A stretch of 64,000 nt of DNA from Haladaptatus litoreus (GTDB taxonomy: Archaea; Halobacteriota; Halobacteria; Halobacteriales; Haladaptataceae): the NCBI RefSeq assembly GCF_900156425.1, contig NZ_FTNO01000001.1, positions 682,001 through 746,000 of the forward strand, read 5' to 3'. Below are positions 1 through 8,931 of the stretch, one piece after another. The position numbers and the translations under genes are program-made. The first letter of the stretch is position 1; every line of letters begins with the position of its first letter. The notes below the pieces were generated by a model. The model was given only the letters and a program-made list of their open reading frames with translations, did no database searches and had not been told where the DNA came from.

Positions 1-917
1 CGCTGTCGGGCGGTAGTAATGTGATCGACACCGCCATCAACTACCGATGCCAGCGAAGCGAGCGCGTGGTCGGGCAGGCCCTCGCCGATAGCGACGTTGA
101 CCGCGAATCGGTGTTCGTGGCGACGAAGGGCGGATTCGTTCCGTTCGACGGCGAGCGACCGGACAATCCGGGGAAGTTTGTCAAAGAGGAGTACGTCGAT
201 TCCGGACTCATCGACCGCGACGACCTCGTTCGCGGGAGTCACTGCATCGCTCCCGACTACATCGACGACCAACTGAATCGGTCGCTGGACAACCTCGGAG
301 TGGACACTATCGACTGCTACTACGTCCACAATCCGGAGACGCAACTGCTCGAAAAATCCGAGGAGGAACTGTACGACCAACTCGAAGCCACGTTCACTCG
401 TCTCGAAGAGCGCGCCGCGGAGGGGGATATTCGCCATTACGGCATTGCGACGTGGACTGGTTTGCGAGTTCCGCGGGGACACGACGACTATCTTTCACTC
501 CGTGAAATCGTCTCACGGGCGAGGAACGCGGCGAAAACAGCAGAAAACACGACGACCCATTTTCGGGTCGTCCAACTCCCCTTCAACGTCGTCATGGCCG
601 ACGCGTTCACCGTCGAATCCCAAGACGGGCCGGAGGGCGACCAGAGCGCGCTCTGGTTCGCCCACGAAGCAGGACTGAACGTGATGACCAGCGCGAGCAT
701 CGCACAAGGTGACCTCGCTGAAGAACTTCCGGACGACGTAGCGGAACGTCTGAACGGCGACACGACCGCCCAACGGGCAATCAATTTCGCCCGAAGTGCG
801 CCCGGCGTGACCTGTTCGCTCGTCGGTGCGAGCGACGTGACGCACGTCGAGGAGAATCTGGATGCCGGTCGTTTCGACCCGATGGGTGCGAACGCCTTCG
901 ACTCCGTCTTCGAGTAG
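1..917 (+). CDS. Aldo/keto reductase, 5' end outside window
   Basis: NAD(P)H-dependent oxidoreductase of the AKR superfamily, a soluble (beta/alpha)8 barrel reducing or oxidising sugar or aldehyde substrates. The open frame runs to the window edge without a stop, and the residues before the GTG at 21 (NVIDTAINYR) are the middle of the usual AKR 'N.IDTA..Y' motif, so the true start lies upstream and GTG 21 is not the start. Counting from that codon, the catalytic tetrad is visible: D3, Y8, K36 in VATKGG and H103 in YYVHNPE. The C-terminal cofactor-binding segment (SLVGAS) is present. Substrate is not predictable. Confidence 0.9.
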   Translation, partial: LSGGSNVIDTAINYRCQRSERVVGQALADSDVDRESVFVATKGGFVPFDGERPDNPGKFVKEEYVDSGLIDRDDLVRGSHCIAPDYIDDQLNRSLDNLGVDTIDCYYVHNPETQLLEKSEEELYDQLEATFTRLEERAAEGDIRHYGIATWTGLRVPRGHDDYLSLREIVSRARNAAKTAENTTTHFRVVQLPFNVVMADAFTVESQDGPEGDQSALWFAHEAGLNVMTSASIAQGDLAEELPDDVAERLNGDTTAQRAINFARSAPGVTCSLVGASDVTHVEENLDAGRFDPMGANAFDSVFE

Positions 918-954
918 CGCTGGCGCTCAGTGGCGAATAAATGAGAAGTAAATA

Positions 955-1122
955 TTATATCACTTTCCACTGATTTTCACACTCTGGACACGACCGAACC
1001 GAGAAAATCTCGTTTGGGTCGTTTTTTGTTGTGAGTGATTCATGGCACACAGAGCACGACAACCGCCCGTATGTGTCCTTCTCGACGTTCCCCTTTCGTA
1101 GACCACTTCGGACTGATTGCAT
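955..1122 (-). CDS. Micro zinc-finger protein (HVO_0758-like)
   Basis: A 55-residue protein with two CxxC knuckles (SCSVC and SCPEC) expected to bind one zinc ion. It resembles the haloarchaeal 'HVO_0758 family' by its start (M-x-SVRxGLRxGN-EKDTYGRL) and by KTKNDP-like and W-K termini; that comparison is from memory. I start at the ATG at 1122 because the family begins with this SVRxGL stretch; the longer frame to 1191 adds an atypical hydrophobic, cysteine-containing leader. Probably a nucleic-acid or protein-binding adaptor; its role is unknown. It is followed upstream by AT-rich DNA. Confidence 0.7.
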   Translation of the reverse strand: MQSVRSGLRKGNVEKDTYGRLSCSVCHESLTTKNDPNEIFSVRSCPECENQWKVI

Positions 1123-1275
1123 CAATCTTCCATACATTGTTGTGTGGTAAATAGTCATCGACAAATCGGAACACGTAGTAATTATATACAATAAATTTGT
1201 TCAATCAATAATTCTATTATGGTTTGAACATAGCTAACAAGAAGATTTTTCAATATTTGTATAGTAATTGATCAT

Positions 1276-2619
1276 ATGGACAACAAGCCTGTAAAAACAC
1301 CTTGTCGACGGTTTCTTTCTTTAGCTGGTGTTACTACTACTGCCTTCTTCGCCGGATGCACCAGCGAAACTCCTCGTTCGATGACCAAAACAACCACAGA
1401 GGAGACATCAACAGACAGAACAACGACGGAGACGACCGAAACGATCATCAATCCGAAACCAACGCTCCGAACGAAATACAACAGCAGAAAACGGTACGGT
1501 TCTCCCGGAACGAGTTTCGACACGTTCGAAAACCCCGACCTGTGGGAAGCACAGGAGGGGGAGAAAACGCCCGACACTGAGATGAAACGAACGGGGTCAC
1601 AGAGCCTCAAGATGACCGGACACGACGGTCATCACGTAATTCTTCAGCGGCGATTCGACGAGCCGATGGATTTCTCCGACCGTGACATTTCGGCGATGAT
1701 ACGGACAACGACGCCATCGAAAATCGGTTTTTACATCTATCTACTCGATACTGATGGAAACGAAGCTGCGTTGGAACTTCGTAACATCACCTACCGAACA
1801 CCCGACATCGGGTGGTTCCGAACCTGTCCCGGCGTGTTCGAGGTTAGCGAAACCGAACCGGATTTGACCAACATCGACCGGATGAAACTGCAGGTGACCA
1901 ATGCGACGAGCGACGACGTAGAAGCGTGGGTAGACGACGTTCGATTTCATCCGAAACCTGAAAAAGGATACATTATCCTGAGTTGGGACGACGGCAAACG
2001 GAGCTACTACGAACACGGCGCACCGGTTCACGACAAGTACGATTTCCCCGCTGTTCTGACGCAACCACCACGACTGAAAGCCGTGGAAGAAGACTATTTC
2101 ATGTCCCTTGACGAACTTCACGAGCGCCAATCGAAGGGTGATGAAATTGTCGCACACGGGAGCGTGGATGCTCAGTTCGACGAGATTTCTGCGTCGAAAT
2201 TGGACGGTATTCTCCGACGGAACAAAAAGTGGCTCCTCGACCGCGAGTTCGGCGGCGCGAACTTCATCGTCTACCCCGGCAACAGTTACGACGCCACTGC
2301 GCTCGACGTCGTCGGAAAGTGTCATTACATGGGCGGGATGAATCAGTCGGGCAACGTCAACACGACCGGGGTCTACGGCTTCGACCCACTCGTCCTTCCC
2401 CGCACTATCGGCGAGGATTTAGAAATTTCAAAACGCGTCGTGGATAACGTTACAAAGTATCGAAACTGTGGCATTTTGAACTTCCACGACTTCGGAAACA
2501 GCAACACGTTGTCCGTCTCCGACTACAAAAAACTCCTCGCGCACATCGACGGCACGTTGGGCGTCGAGGTCATCACTTTCTCCGATCTCTGGCGAATGCG
2601 AACAGACACCACAATCTAA
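1276..2619 (+). CDS. Tat-exported lipoprotein with polysaccharide-deacetylase domain
   Basis: 447 aa. The N-terminus has a twin-arginine pair (R11-R12), a hydrophobic stretch and a lipobox ending FAGC with Cys28, so it is probably Tat-exported and lipid-anchored outside the cell. Next comes a Thr-rich linker (35-55), a beta-rich carbohydrate-binding-like region (about 75-228) and a NodB/polysaccharide deacetylase domain: SWDDG at 236-240, H294 in VAHGSVD and YPGNSYD at 333-339. The usual HxxxH metal pair reads H294..D298, so metal binding or activity may be altered. Likely acts on surface glycans or exopolysaccharide. The 350 bp upstream is AT-rich, which fits lateral gain. Confidence 0.8.
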   Translation: MDNKPVKTPCRRFLSLAGVTTTAFFAGCTSETPRSMTKTTTEETSTDRTTTETTETIINPKPTLRTKYNSRKRYGSPGTSFDTFENPDLWEAQEGEKTPDTEMKRTGSQSLKMTGHDGHHVILQRRFDEPMDFSDRDISAMIRTTTPSKIGFYIYLLDTDGNEAALELRNITYRTPDIGWFRTCPGVFEVSETEPDLTNIDRMKLQVTNATSDDVEAWVDDVRFHPKPEKGYIILSWDDGKRSYYEHGAPVHDKYDFPAVLTQPPRLKAVEEDYFMSLDELHERQSKGDEIVAHGSVDAQFDEISASKLDGILRRNKKWLLDREFGGANFIVYPGNSYDATALDVVGKCHYMGGMNQSGNVNTTGVYGFDPLVLPRTIGEDLEISKRVVDNVTKYRNCGILNFHDFGNSNTLSVSDYKKLLAHIDGTLGVEVITFSDLWRMRTDTTI

Positions 2620-2675
2620 CGCCTTCTCTTGCCCGTTTCGGAAGGTTTGACTGTCCGCTCTCAAAACCCATTTAC

Positions 2676-3851
2676 GTGTCCCGTGGTCGCCTCTTTGCGT
2701 CGCTTAGCTCGATGGTCTTTTTAGTCAATTTTGCACGGGTGGTGTTTGCTCCGCTTCTCGAACCGCTTAAAGATGCGTTCACTGTCGGCGATGCCACTGT
2801 CGGAATCATTGCCACACTGGTCTGGCTGGGAAGCGCCCTCCCACGAATCCCGACGGGGTACCTGCTCACGCGCATTCCGCGACATTACGTCGTCCTCGGC
2901 ACTGGTATCCTGCTGACCGGTTCGGCGGGATTCACCGCGGTTTCCGATTCGGTTCCGATGCTCGGCGTGGGTGCGTTTCTGATGGGCGTCTCCAGCGGCG
3001 CGTATTTCATCGCCGCAAATCCGTTGGTGAGCGAACTGTATCCCGAACGCGTCGGGCGAGCAATCGGCATTCACGGCACGGCGAGTCAACTTGCGGCGGT
3101 CGCCGCCCCGCTGTTCGTCGGGGCCATGTTGGCTCCGATTGGGTGGCGCGGCGTCGTTGGCTTCGTCGGTGTTATGGCGGCAGTCACGACGGCCGTCTTC
3201 TTCGTCATCGCGCGCCGAACCGAACTGCCCGATGCGGGGTCGGCAGACCGCGACCTCTGGGCGGCGTTCCGCCGACAGTGGCCGATCATCCTCAGCGGGG
3301 TCGCCATCATCGGCGCGACGGGATTCGTCTGGAACGGCCTGTTCAACTTCTATCCGACGTATCTGCAAGCCAAAGGGCTGGAACCGAGCACAGCTAGAAC
3401 CATGCTCACCGTCGTCTTCGCGGCTGGTGTTCCGGCGTTCTGGCTCACCGGGCGACTGGCAGACCGACTGCCACACGTTCCGCTCATGCTTAGCATTCTG
3501 GGCGCGTTCGCGGTCTGTTTGCTGGCGATGACCGCGGTACAGAGTCTCGCCGCAATCATCCTCGTCACCATCGCGCTCGGCTACGTCATTCACTGCCTCT
3601 TTCCGGCGCTCGACACCTACATGCTGGATTCGCTTCCGGACGAAAATCGAGCCAGTGCGTACGCACTCTACAGCGGAATCATGATGGTCGTACAGGCGTC
3701 GGGGAGTTCGGTCGTCGGGGCACTCCGGGATGCAGGGTTCGCGTTCAACGACGTGTTCCGTGCGTTTTCCGTCGCTCTGTTCGTCATCCTCACCGTCCTC
3801 CTCGTTCTGCATCGGTCGAACCGACTGCCGACAGGTGCGGTGACGAGCTAG
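2676..3851 (+). CDS. MFS transporter
   Basis: 391-aa integral membrane protein with the twelve-helix pattern of the major facilitator superfamily. The start is GTG at 2676, giving a short N-terminus before helix 1 (MVFLVNFARVVFAPLLEPL). The loop between helices 2 and 3 has the family-like G-x-L-x(2)-R-x-P-R arrangement (GYLLTRIPRHY) and a matching loop occurs in the second half (GRLADRLPH). It most resembles nitrate/hexose-phosphate-type carriers, but the substrate cannot be read from sequence. It overlaps the opposing downstream gene by 4 nt at its stop. Confidence 0.85.
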   Translation: MSRGRLFASLSSMVFLVNFARVVFAPLLEPLKDAFTVGDATVGIIATLVWLGSALPRIPTGYLLTRIPRHYVVLGTGILLTGSAGFTAVSDSVPMLGVGAFLMGVSSGAYFIAANPLVSELYPERVGRAIGIHGTASQLAAVAAPLFVGAMLAPIGWRGVVGFVGVMAAVTTAVFFVIARRTELPDAGSADRDLWAAFRRQWPIILSGVAIIGATGFVWNGLFNFYPTYLQAKGLEPSTARTMLTVVFAAGVPAFWLTGRLADRLPHVPLMLSILGAFAVCLLAMTAVQSLAAIILVTIALGYVIHCLFPALDTYMLDSLPDENRASAYALYSGIMMVVQASGSSVVGALRDAGFAFNDVFRAFSVALFVILTVLLVLHRSNRLPTGAVTS

Positions 3852-4213
3852 TCGAACACGGTTCGACAAGCCCGTATCGTCGTCGGAATCAGCGTTTCGT
3901 CCGGGTCGAGTCCGATGAACGCGCCACGAGTGCCGCCCCAACCGATTACGTTGATGCCGTGTTCGAAAACACGAGTCGTAAACTGGAGGTCGCCCAGCGG
4001 TTCGAAGAGGTCTTCCTGTCTGACTTCGACGAGGTTTTCGAGGACGAGGTCGTGGGCGATTTTCTGCCGTTCGCTGTCGGAGTAGAGCGCGCCGATATCG
4101 TCGCGCATGAATGCAATCGAGAACGTCTCGCTGTCCGCGTCTCCGATTGCGATAGTCCGCAAGCTATCCCCTACTGCGTCTTGTAGCTCGGTGATAAGTT
4201 CGTCAGCGTTCAT
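3848..4213 (-). CDS. Conserved haloarchaeal hypothetical protein
   Basis: 121 aa from the ATG at 4213 (MNADELITELQDAVGD), which gives a normal acidic soluble protein; the longer frame to 4345 adds basic, low-quality sequence. No catalytic motif is recognisable. It looks like one of the small uncharacterised haloarchaeal families (DUF7522-like from memory), with alternating helix/strand and a conserved-looking FMRDDIGALYSDSERQKI segment. It converges on the MFS gene with a 4-nt overlap and is divergent from the glycosyltransferase gene. Confidence 0.65.
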   Translation of the reverse strand: MNADELITELQDAVGDSLRTIAIGDADSETFSIAFMRDDIGALYSDSERQKIAHDLVLENLVEVRQEDLFEPLGDLQFTTRVFEHGINVIGWGGTRGAFIGLDPDETLIPTTIRACRTVFD

Positions 4214-4368
4214 AGTCTTCCACAGAGAAGAAAGCGACTGATAATAATGTATCTCCCGCACGATTTGGTTTCCTTTTCTCCTGCGGACTCCATTCCCTAC
4301 CTTCCGATTCCATTCTCTTCCTGCCGACTTCACTCCCTTTTTCATTCCCCTCTCCTAAGCCCCCAGCA

Positions 4369-5472
4369 ATGGAGTACGTGCAGGAGCAGGTGACGACGCT
4401 CCACGACCTGACGGGTCGCGTTCCCGACGCACCCACAGACCGTACCGCCGTGGTCGTCCCGATGACCGACCACGAGTATCGGTCGGTGACTGCGAGTCGG
4501 ATGCTCGCGGAACTCGAATCCGTCGGACCGGGGCACGTCGTCGTTCCGCTCCGTGCACCATTCGGGCGCGTCGGCGCGGTTCGGGATTGGCTCGCGGAGT
4601 TCGACCTGCCCGTGACCCTGCTCTGGTGCAACAGTCCCCGAGTGACCGACCTACTGGCGACTCACGGCTTGGACGGCACGGTCGGCAAGGGCCGGGACGT
4701 GTGGCTTGCACTCGGAGTCGCCGCGAGCGACTCCGAGTTCGTCGTTTGTCACGACGCCGACGCGAAAACCTACAGTTCGGAAATCGTCCCGCGACTGCTC
4801 GCTCCCCTCGATTCCGGCGTTTCGTTCACGAAGGGCTACTACGCCCGCGTCGAAGACGGAAAGCTGTACGGACGATTGTTTCGGCTGTTTTACGCGCCGC
4901 TCGTCCGGGCACTGCGCGAAGCCAACGACGAACCGATCCTCTCATATCTCGATTCGTTCCGATACGCGCTTTCGGGCGAGTTCGGCGTGACCGCCGAACT
5001 CGCGTCGAACCTCCGTATCGAGCGCGACTGGGGGTTGGAAGTCGGCACCCTCGGCGAAGCGTTCGAACAGGTCGGCTTCGACGGCACCGCACAGGTAGAC
5101 CTCGGTCGGTACGAACACGATCATCGGGGCGTTTCCGGGACTGGCGGCCTCTCTGCAATGAGCGACGGCGTCGGACGCGCCCTGTTCCGCGTCTGCGAAG
5201 CTAACGGCGTTTCCCCCGAGTACGACGCGCTTCCGGCGCGCTATCGAAAAACCGCAAATCGGTTCGTCCGGCAGTACGCCGCTGACGCCGCATTCAACGG
5301 CCTGCGGTACGATTCGGTCGCCGAGCGCGAACAGGTCGAAACGTATGCCGGGGCGATTCGCTCGCCCAGAGAGACGAGTAGCGGCCTGCTCCCGGCGTGG
5401 TCGGACGCGCCCATCGACCCCGCCGACGTTCGGGAGGCGGCGCAACCGCGCCTGCCCGAACGCCAACACTAA
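4369..5472 (+). CDS. GT81-like glycosyltransferase (glucosyl-3-phosphoglycerate synthase family)
   Basis: 367 aa. A GT-A fold enzyme with a Rossmann-like start (AVVVPMTDHEY), a GKG motif at 106-108 and the metal/nucleotide-binding HDADAKTY at 128-135, where other NDP-sugar enzymes have DxD. The layout (GKG...DAD..., acceptor domain, length near 330-370) is that of glucosyl- or mannosyl-3-phosphoglycerate synthases, which join an NDP-sugar to 3-phosphoglycerate en route to compatible solutes. In haloarchaea the product is not established, so the exact acceptor is inference. It is followed at 26 nt by the next gene on the same strand, probably in one transcript. Confidence 0.75.
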   Translation: MEYVQEQVTTLHDLTGRVPDAPTDRTAVVVPMTDHEYRSVTASRMLAELESVGPGHVVVPLRAPFGRVGAVRDWLAEFDLPVTLLWCNSPRVTDLLATHGLDGTVGKGRDVWLALGVAASDSEFVVCHDADAKTYSSEIVPRLLAPLDSGVSFTKGYYARVEDGKLYGRLFRLFYAPLVRALREANDEPILSYLDSFRYALSGEFGVTAELASNLRIERDWGLEVGTLGEAFEQVGFDGTAQVDLGRYEHDHRGVSGTGGLSAMSDGVGRALFRVCEANGVSPEYDALPARYRKTANRFVRQYAADAAFNGLRYDSVAEREQVETYAGAIRSPRETSSGLLPAWSDAPIDPADVREAAQPRLPERQH

Positions 5473-5498
5473 TATCGGTGGCCCGACCCTTCCCGATA

Positions 5499-6020
5499 AT
5501 GGACGAGACGAAGGACGAGCTCGCCGGAGTGGTGGATTTGTTCGGCGTGCTCACGCGCGCCGAACTGGCCGAAGCCCTCGCGGAACTGGCGTTCAAGCAG
5601 GGAAAAGAAGTGAACGAGTCGGCGTTCGAATCGGTCATCGAGGACGCCGTGACGGACTACTATCTGGTGGAAGCGACGGTCGAAGGGAGCGAGGGCGCGG
5701 GTGACGCGGAAACCGTGCTGGTTCCCGGCCCGGTCGCCTTCCCGGCACTCCCCGAAAACGGCGAGGATTTACCGCACATCATGGACGTGCCGGAGCGTCC
5801 CGTCAACCGCGAACGAATCGGCGAGCGGGTCAAAGACCGTCTTCTCTCGGAGGCCGAAACTGCGGACGAAGAACGCGCCTCCCACCTTTTGGACGTGAGC
5901 TACGACCTCGAAGCATGGGCACCCGTTTCGACCGACGAGGTGCGCGACCGATTGGACGAATCGCTCGGAGAATCGCCCAGCGAATCCTCCGGCGAATCGA
6001 CCGGCGACCGGGCAAATTAA
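5499..6020 (+). CDS. Haloarchaeal DUF7109-like protein
   Basis: 173 aa from the ATG at 5499 (MDETKDELAGVVDLFGVLTR). The in-frame extension to 5397 overlaps the preceding gene and is arginine-rich, unlike a haloarchaeal N-terminus, so it was left out. The protein is helical and acidic, with a Ser/Glu-rich repetitive tail (ESLGESPSESSGES). It matches, from memory, a family found only in haloarchaea and of unknown function. It lies between the GT81-like gene and the NUDIX gene with short gaps, so a common transcript is likely. Confidence 0.7.
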   Translation: MDETKDELAGVVDLFGVLTRAELAEALAELAFKQGKEVNESAFESVIEDAVTDYYLVEATVEGSEGAGDAETVLVPGPVAFPALPENGEDLPHIMDVPERPVNRERIGERVKDRLLSEAETADEERASHLLDVSYDLEAWAPVSTDEVRDRLDESLGESPSESSGESTGDRAN

Positions 6021-6038
6021 GGTCGGACGGGGCAACGA

Positions 6039-6641
6039 ATGGACATGGACTTGGGTCGCGTGGCCGACTACGAACCGCGGTCGGTCACGGACGAGAAGCG
6101 CGACGCCGCCGTCCTCGTTCCCATCGTCGAGCGGGCGGACGGCCCGCATCTCCTGTTCACCAAGCGGGCCGACCACCTCGGGGAACATCCCGGCCAGATG
6201 AGTTTCCCCGGCGGCGGGCGGGAACCGCAGGACGACGACCTCTGGGACACCGCCCTGCGCGAGGCCAACGAGGAAATCGGCCTTCGGCGCGAGGAGGCCG
6301 AATACGTCGGTCGATTGGACGATATCCGAACCATCACGAACTACGCCGTCACGCCGTTCGTCGCCAGAATTGCCGACCGAACCTACGAACCCGACGAGCG
6401 CGAAGTGGCGGAAATCGCCGTCCTTCCGATTTCCGGGTTGATCGATTCCGCGAACTACGAAAACGAACACCGCGACCACCCGCATTACGGCGACATCGTC
6501 ATCCACTTCTTCCACGTCGATGGCTATACCGTCTGGGGTGCGACCGGGCGAATGGTGGTGCAATTTTTGGAATTGGTTACCGATTGGCGCGCCCCCGAGA
6601 CGATTGATAGATACGTCGATACCGACCCGGATTTGGGGTAG
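6039..6641 (+). CDS. NUDIX hydrolase, CoA/acyl-CoA pyrophosphatase type
   Basis: 200 aa. Carries the NUDIX box with its catalytic core REANEEIG at 74-81. It also has the motif HPGQMSFPGG at 50-59, which marks the coenzyme A diphosphatase subgroup (NudL/UPF0035); such enzymes split CoA or acyl-CoA into phosphopantetheine derivatives and 3',5'-ADP. The end of the protein has an extra helix typical of this subgroup. ATG 6039 or 6045 are both possible. A run of six T residues follows the stop by ten bases and may end transcription. Confidence 0.85.
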   Translation: MDMDLGRVADYEPRSVTDEKRDAAVLVPIVERADGPHLLFTKRADHLGEHPGQMSFPGGGREPQDDDLWDTALREANEEIGLRREEAEYVGRLDDIRTITNYAVTPFVARIADRTYEPDEREVAEIAVLPISGLIDSANYENEHRDHPHYGDIVIHFFHVDGYTVWGATGRMVVQFLELVTDWRAPETIDRYVDTDPDLG

Positions 6642-6650
6642 CGAGTTGGG

Positions 6651-6656
6651 TTTTTT
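6651..6656 (+). terminator. T6 tract after the NUDIX gene
   Basis: Six consecutive T residues ten bases after the stop codon. Archaeal RNA polymerase commonly stops at U-runs without a hairpin, so this is a plausible terminator for the 4.4-6.6 kb transcript. Confidence 0.35.
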
Positions 6657-6739
6657 CGGACGTTCGTGTTTTGCTTTTGCAAGGTTTGATTTGGATTCTG
6701 TTCCGTCGGTTTCTGCCGAGTCGATGTCAGAGTGACGAG

Positions 6740-7085
6740 GAACTCACGACTCCACTGAAGACCGCACCGCAACCGCAGGCCATTCCCTCCCCAACCGACT
6801 CCCTCACTCGCTTGCGCTCGTTTCGGTCGCCTCTCGCGCGATAGTTGGCAGGACTTCGGAAGTAAACTCCTCAGCCCTGCCGACGCACGCACCATGAGGA
6901 TAGCGTCGATTCCGGAATCTCGTATTTTCCATGTGGTGCGTGCTGGCACAGGTCCAAGGACACGGCGTCCGAAAGCCTCTGCCGGTGGATGACTGAGGAG
7001 CAACGCGACGAAGGAATCGGTTGGGGAGGTACGTGGCTGGTTGCGTGGCGGTTGCTGTCTCATCGGAGTCGTGATTAGCTAGCGG
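6740..7085. repeat. Dispersed repeat family A, full copy with inverted ends
   Basis: About 345 bp of non-coding DNA. The left end (6740-6820) contains ACGACTCCA, ACCGCACCGCAACCGC and CCTCCCCAACCGA; the right end (6994-7085) is its approximate reverse complement (TCGGTTGGGGAGG ... GGAGTCGTGATTAGC). The centre shares CCATG-GTGCGTG and GGATGAC with the copy near 36.9 kb. There is no convincing ORF. It may be a MITE-like non-autonomous element or a structured RNA-forming repeat. The remaining 7086-7310 shows nothing beyond an A/C-rich tract. Confidence 0.6.
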
Positions 7086-7310
7086 AACAGCGACAAAAAC
7101 CACTGGAACACTACCTGACCAACCAGAAAAAGAGCTTCCAGAACAAAAATTCACACACCAAACCGACCACACCACAACCATCCATCACGTAGTTGCCGTT
7201 GCCGACAGGCTTTTCAATACCACCGAACAACGAGAAATCACATGGTCGCACAGACGATGGATCGCGTTCCGCGTATGCAGTAGCCTAGTTCTGACCATGG
7301 GGAGCAATCA

Positions 7311-8093
7311 ATGTTAACCAGTAGCCACGCCGTCACACGAACCGGCCTCGATGCAGTCGCACTGAAACCGACCGAATGCGACGTGCGGAGGGCGCTGGAA
7401 CTACCTTTCGACACAGTCACTATCGACTACGAAGGGTGCGAACAGCTCCCCGACAGAGAGACACTCGCCGAACTCGCCGCAAAAAAGAATCTCCGTATGA
7501 CGATTCCGGTTCGAGCCGACGGCTTCGACCCGCTCGGCGACGATTCGCTTTTCGGCCAAATCCCCGAAAGTGCAGGGCAGGTGCTCGTCGCGGGCCACCC
7601 CGCCTATCTCTCGGAGAACGAGAAATCCCGAGCTATCGCGCCTCGAATCGGGAAGGCACTCGATAGTGCGCCCGACGCGTGGGTCGGAACGGAAGGCGTG
7701 AAGCGAATCGCAACCGCGACGGGGGCCACGCAGTTCGAACTCCTCTCGCGCTCGACCGACCGCGAACTCCGCGCGCTCCGGGCCGCCGGATTCGAGGAGC
7801 AGATTGCGGTGTACGCTCCGACGGTTCTCACGGACGACGAGAACGTCATCCTCGACGCCGTCGGAGAGTACGTCGCGCGCCGAAAACCGGTCGCTCGGGC
7901 GCTTCCAGAGGACGGAAAGACGGATGCCCGTGCTGACGGGCGTGCTCGCGAAGTGCTGTCGAAAGCCAGTCGGGACTTCGCGCTAGTCGGGACGGAAGAG
8001 GAAGTCGGCGAGCGCATCACTGAACTGAAAGACGCCGGAGCGGATTTGGTGGTCGGCTATCCGGCGCGAGGAGTCGAGTCGTTCCTCGGCTAA
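7311..8093 (+). CDS. DUF7388-like protein (luciferase-like barrel)
   Basis: 260 aa. The C-terminal part (DFALVGTEEEVGERITELKDAGADLVVGYPARG) has the pattern seen at the end of luciferase-like F420/FMN-dependent oxidoreductases, where it closes the TIM barrel; the N-terminal half is divergent. I recall it as haloarchaeal DUF7388. No cofactor-binding signature is certain. The ATG at 7311 is preceded by GGGGAG seven bases upstream, a fair ribosome-binding site. The gene heads a same-strand run with the creatininase-like and DAO-like genes, which suggests a shared oxidative or amidohydrolytic pathway. Confidence 0.65.
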   Translation: MLTSSHAVTRTGLDAVALKPTECDVRRALELPFDTVTIDYEGCEQLPDRETLAELAAKKNLRMTIPVRADGFDPLGDDSLFGQIPESAGQVLVAGHPAYLSENEKSRAIAPRIGKALDSAPDAWVGTEGVKRIATATGATQFELLSRSTDRELRALRAAGFEEQIAVYAPTVLTDDENVILDAVGEYVARRKPVARALPEDGKTDARADGRAREVLSKASRDFALVGTEEEVGERITELKDAGADLVVGYPARGVESFLG

Positions 8094-8166
8094 TTCGGCT
8101 GCAATCTCTGTTTCGGCGTTCGCCGTGATACCCAGTTTGAAATAGTCTGGATGCAATCTCCCGCCC

Positions 8167-8931
8167 ATGAGTTTGCTTCACGAACACACGACGACGACGG
8201 CGAGGGACGACCTCGCCAACACGGATGTCGCGCTCCTCCCGACCGGGAGCGTCGAACAGCACGGCCCCGCGCTCCCGCTGGGAACCGATTTCATGGCCGC
8301 GCAAGCAGTCGCTCACACCGTCTCCGACCGCGAGGACGTGGTCTGTCTGCCGACGATTCCGGTCGGCGTGAGCGAACATCATCGCCAATTTGATGGCACG
8401 CTCTGGACTGCTCCCGAAACGTTCGAGAACTACATCGGAGACATCGTCGCAAGCATCGCCAGCCACGGCGTACAGAAAGTCGTCGTCGTGAACGGCCACG
8501 GCGGCAACAGCGGCGCGCTCCAGCGCGTCGCGCGCAGACTCCGACGCGAGGAAATCGCCTTCGCAGTGCCGTGGAATTGGTGGAGCGGCATCGGCGAAAT
8601 ACTAGACGACGAGTTCGGCGTCGGCATCACTCACGCCGACGAAATCGAGACGAGCATGCTCCTCGCAATCGCAGAAAACCTCGTCCGCGAGGCCGCACTC
8701 GAAGACGCGGAAGCGGGCGCTGGCGAAACGTGGGGCAAGGACGTTCACGGCGCGAACGTTGGCTTCGACACCGTCGATTTCTCCGAAAGCGGCGTCGTCG
8801 GGCATCCGACCGAAGGCTCGAAAGCGGCGGGCGAACGACTGCTTTCCGAGTCCAGCGAGGAACTCGACGCACTCATCGACTGGCTCTGTGAGCGAAAAAT
8901 GGCCGACCTCTGGTCGGAGGAACACCGATGA
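8167..8931 (+). CDS. Creatininase-family amidohydrolase (ArfB-like)
   Basis: 254 aa. Metal-binding motifs of the creatininase family are clear: GSVEQHGPALPLGTD with E30, H32 and D41, NGHGGN with H111, and THADEIETS near 156-163. Members include creatininase and archaeal ArfB, which deformylates an intermediate of flavin and F420 synthesis; haloarchaeal members are often named ArfB-like on homology alone. Its stop overlaps the next start by 4 nt (ATGA), so it is co-translated with a flavoenzyme. That context fits either flavin synthesis or breakdown of a cyclic amide feeding an amine oxidase. Confidence 0.8.
   Translation: MSLLHEHTTTTARDDLANTDVALLPTGSVEQHGPALPLGTDFMAAQAVAHTVSDREDVVCLPTIPVGVSEHHRQFDGTLWTAPETFENYIGDIVASIASHGVQKVVVVNGHGGNSGALQRVARRLRREEIAFAVPWNWWSGIGEILDDEFGVGITHADEIETSMLLAIAENLVREAALEDAEAGAGETWGKDVHGANVGFDTVDFSESGVVGHPTEGSKAAGERLLSESSEELDALIDWLCERKMADLWSEEHR

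Noticed and set aside
2721..3941. 406-residue antisense frame opposite the MFS gene
   Set aside because: Arg/Asp/Gln-rich composition with no domain; a GC-driven shadow of the MFS gene.
7242..7283. 13-codon ORF ahead of the luciferase-like gene
   Set aside because: Could be a leader peptide, but no ribosome site or attenuator structure supports it.
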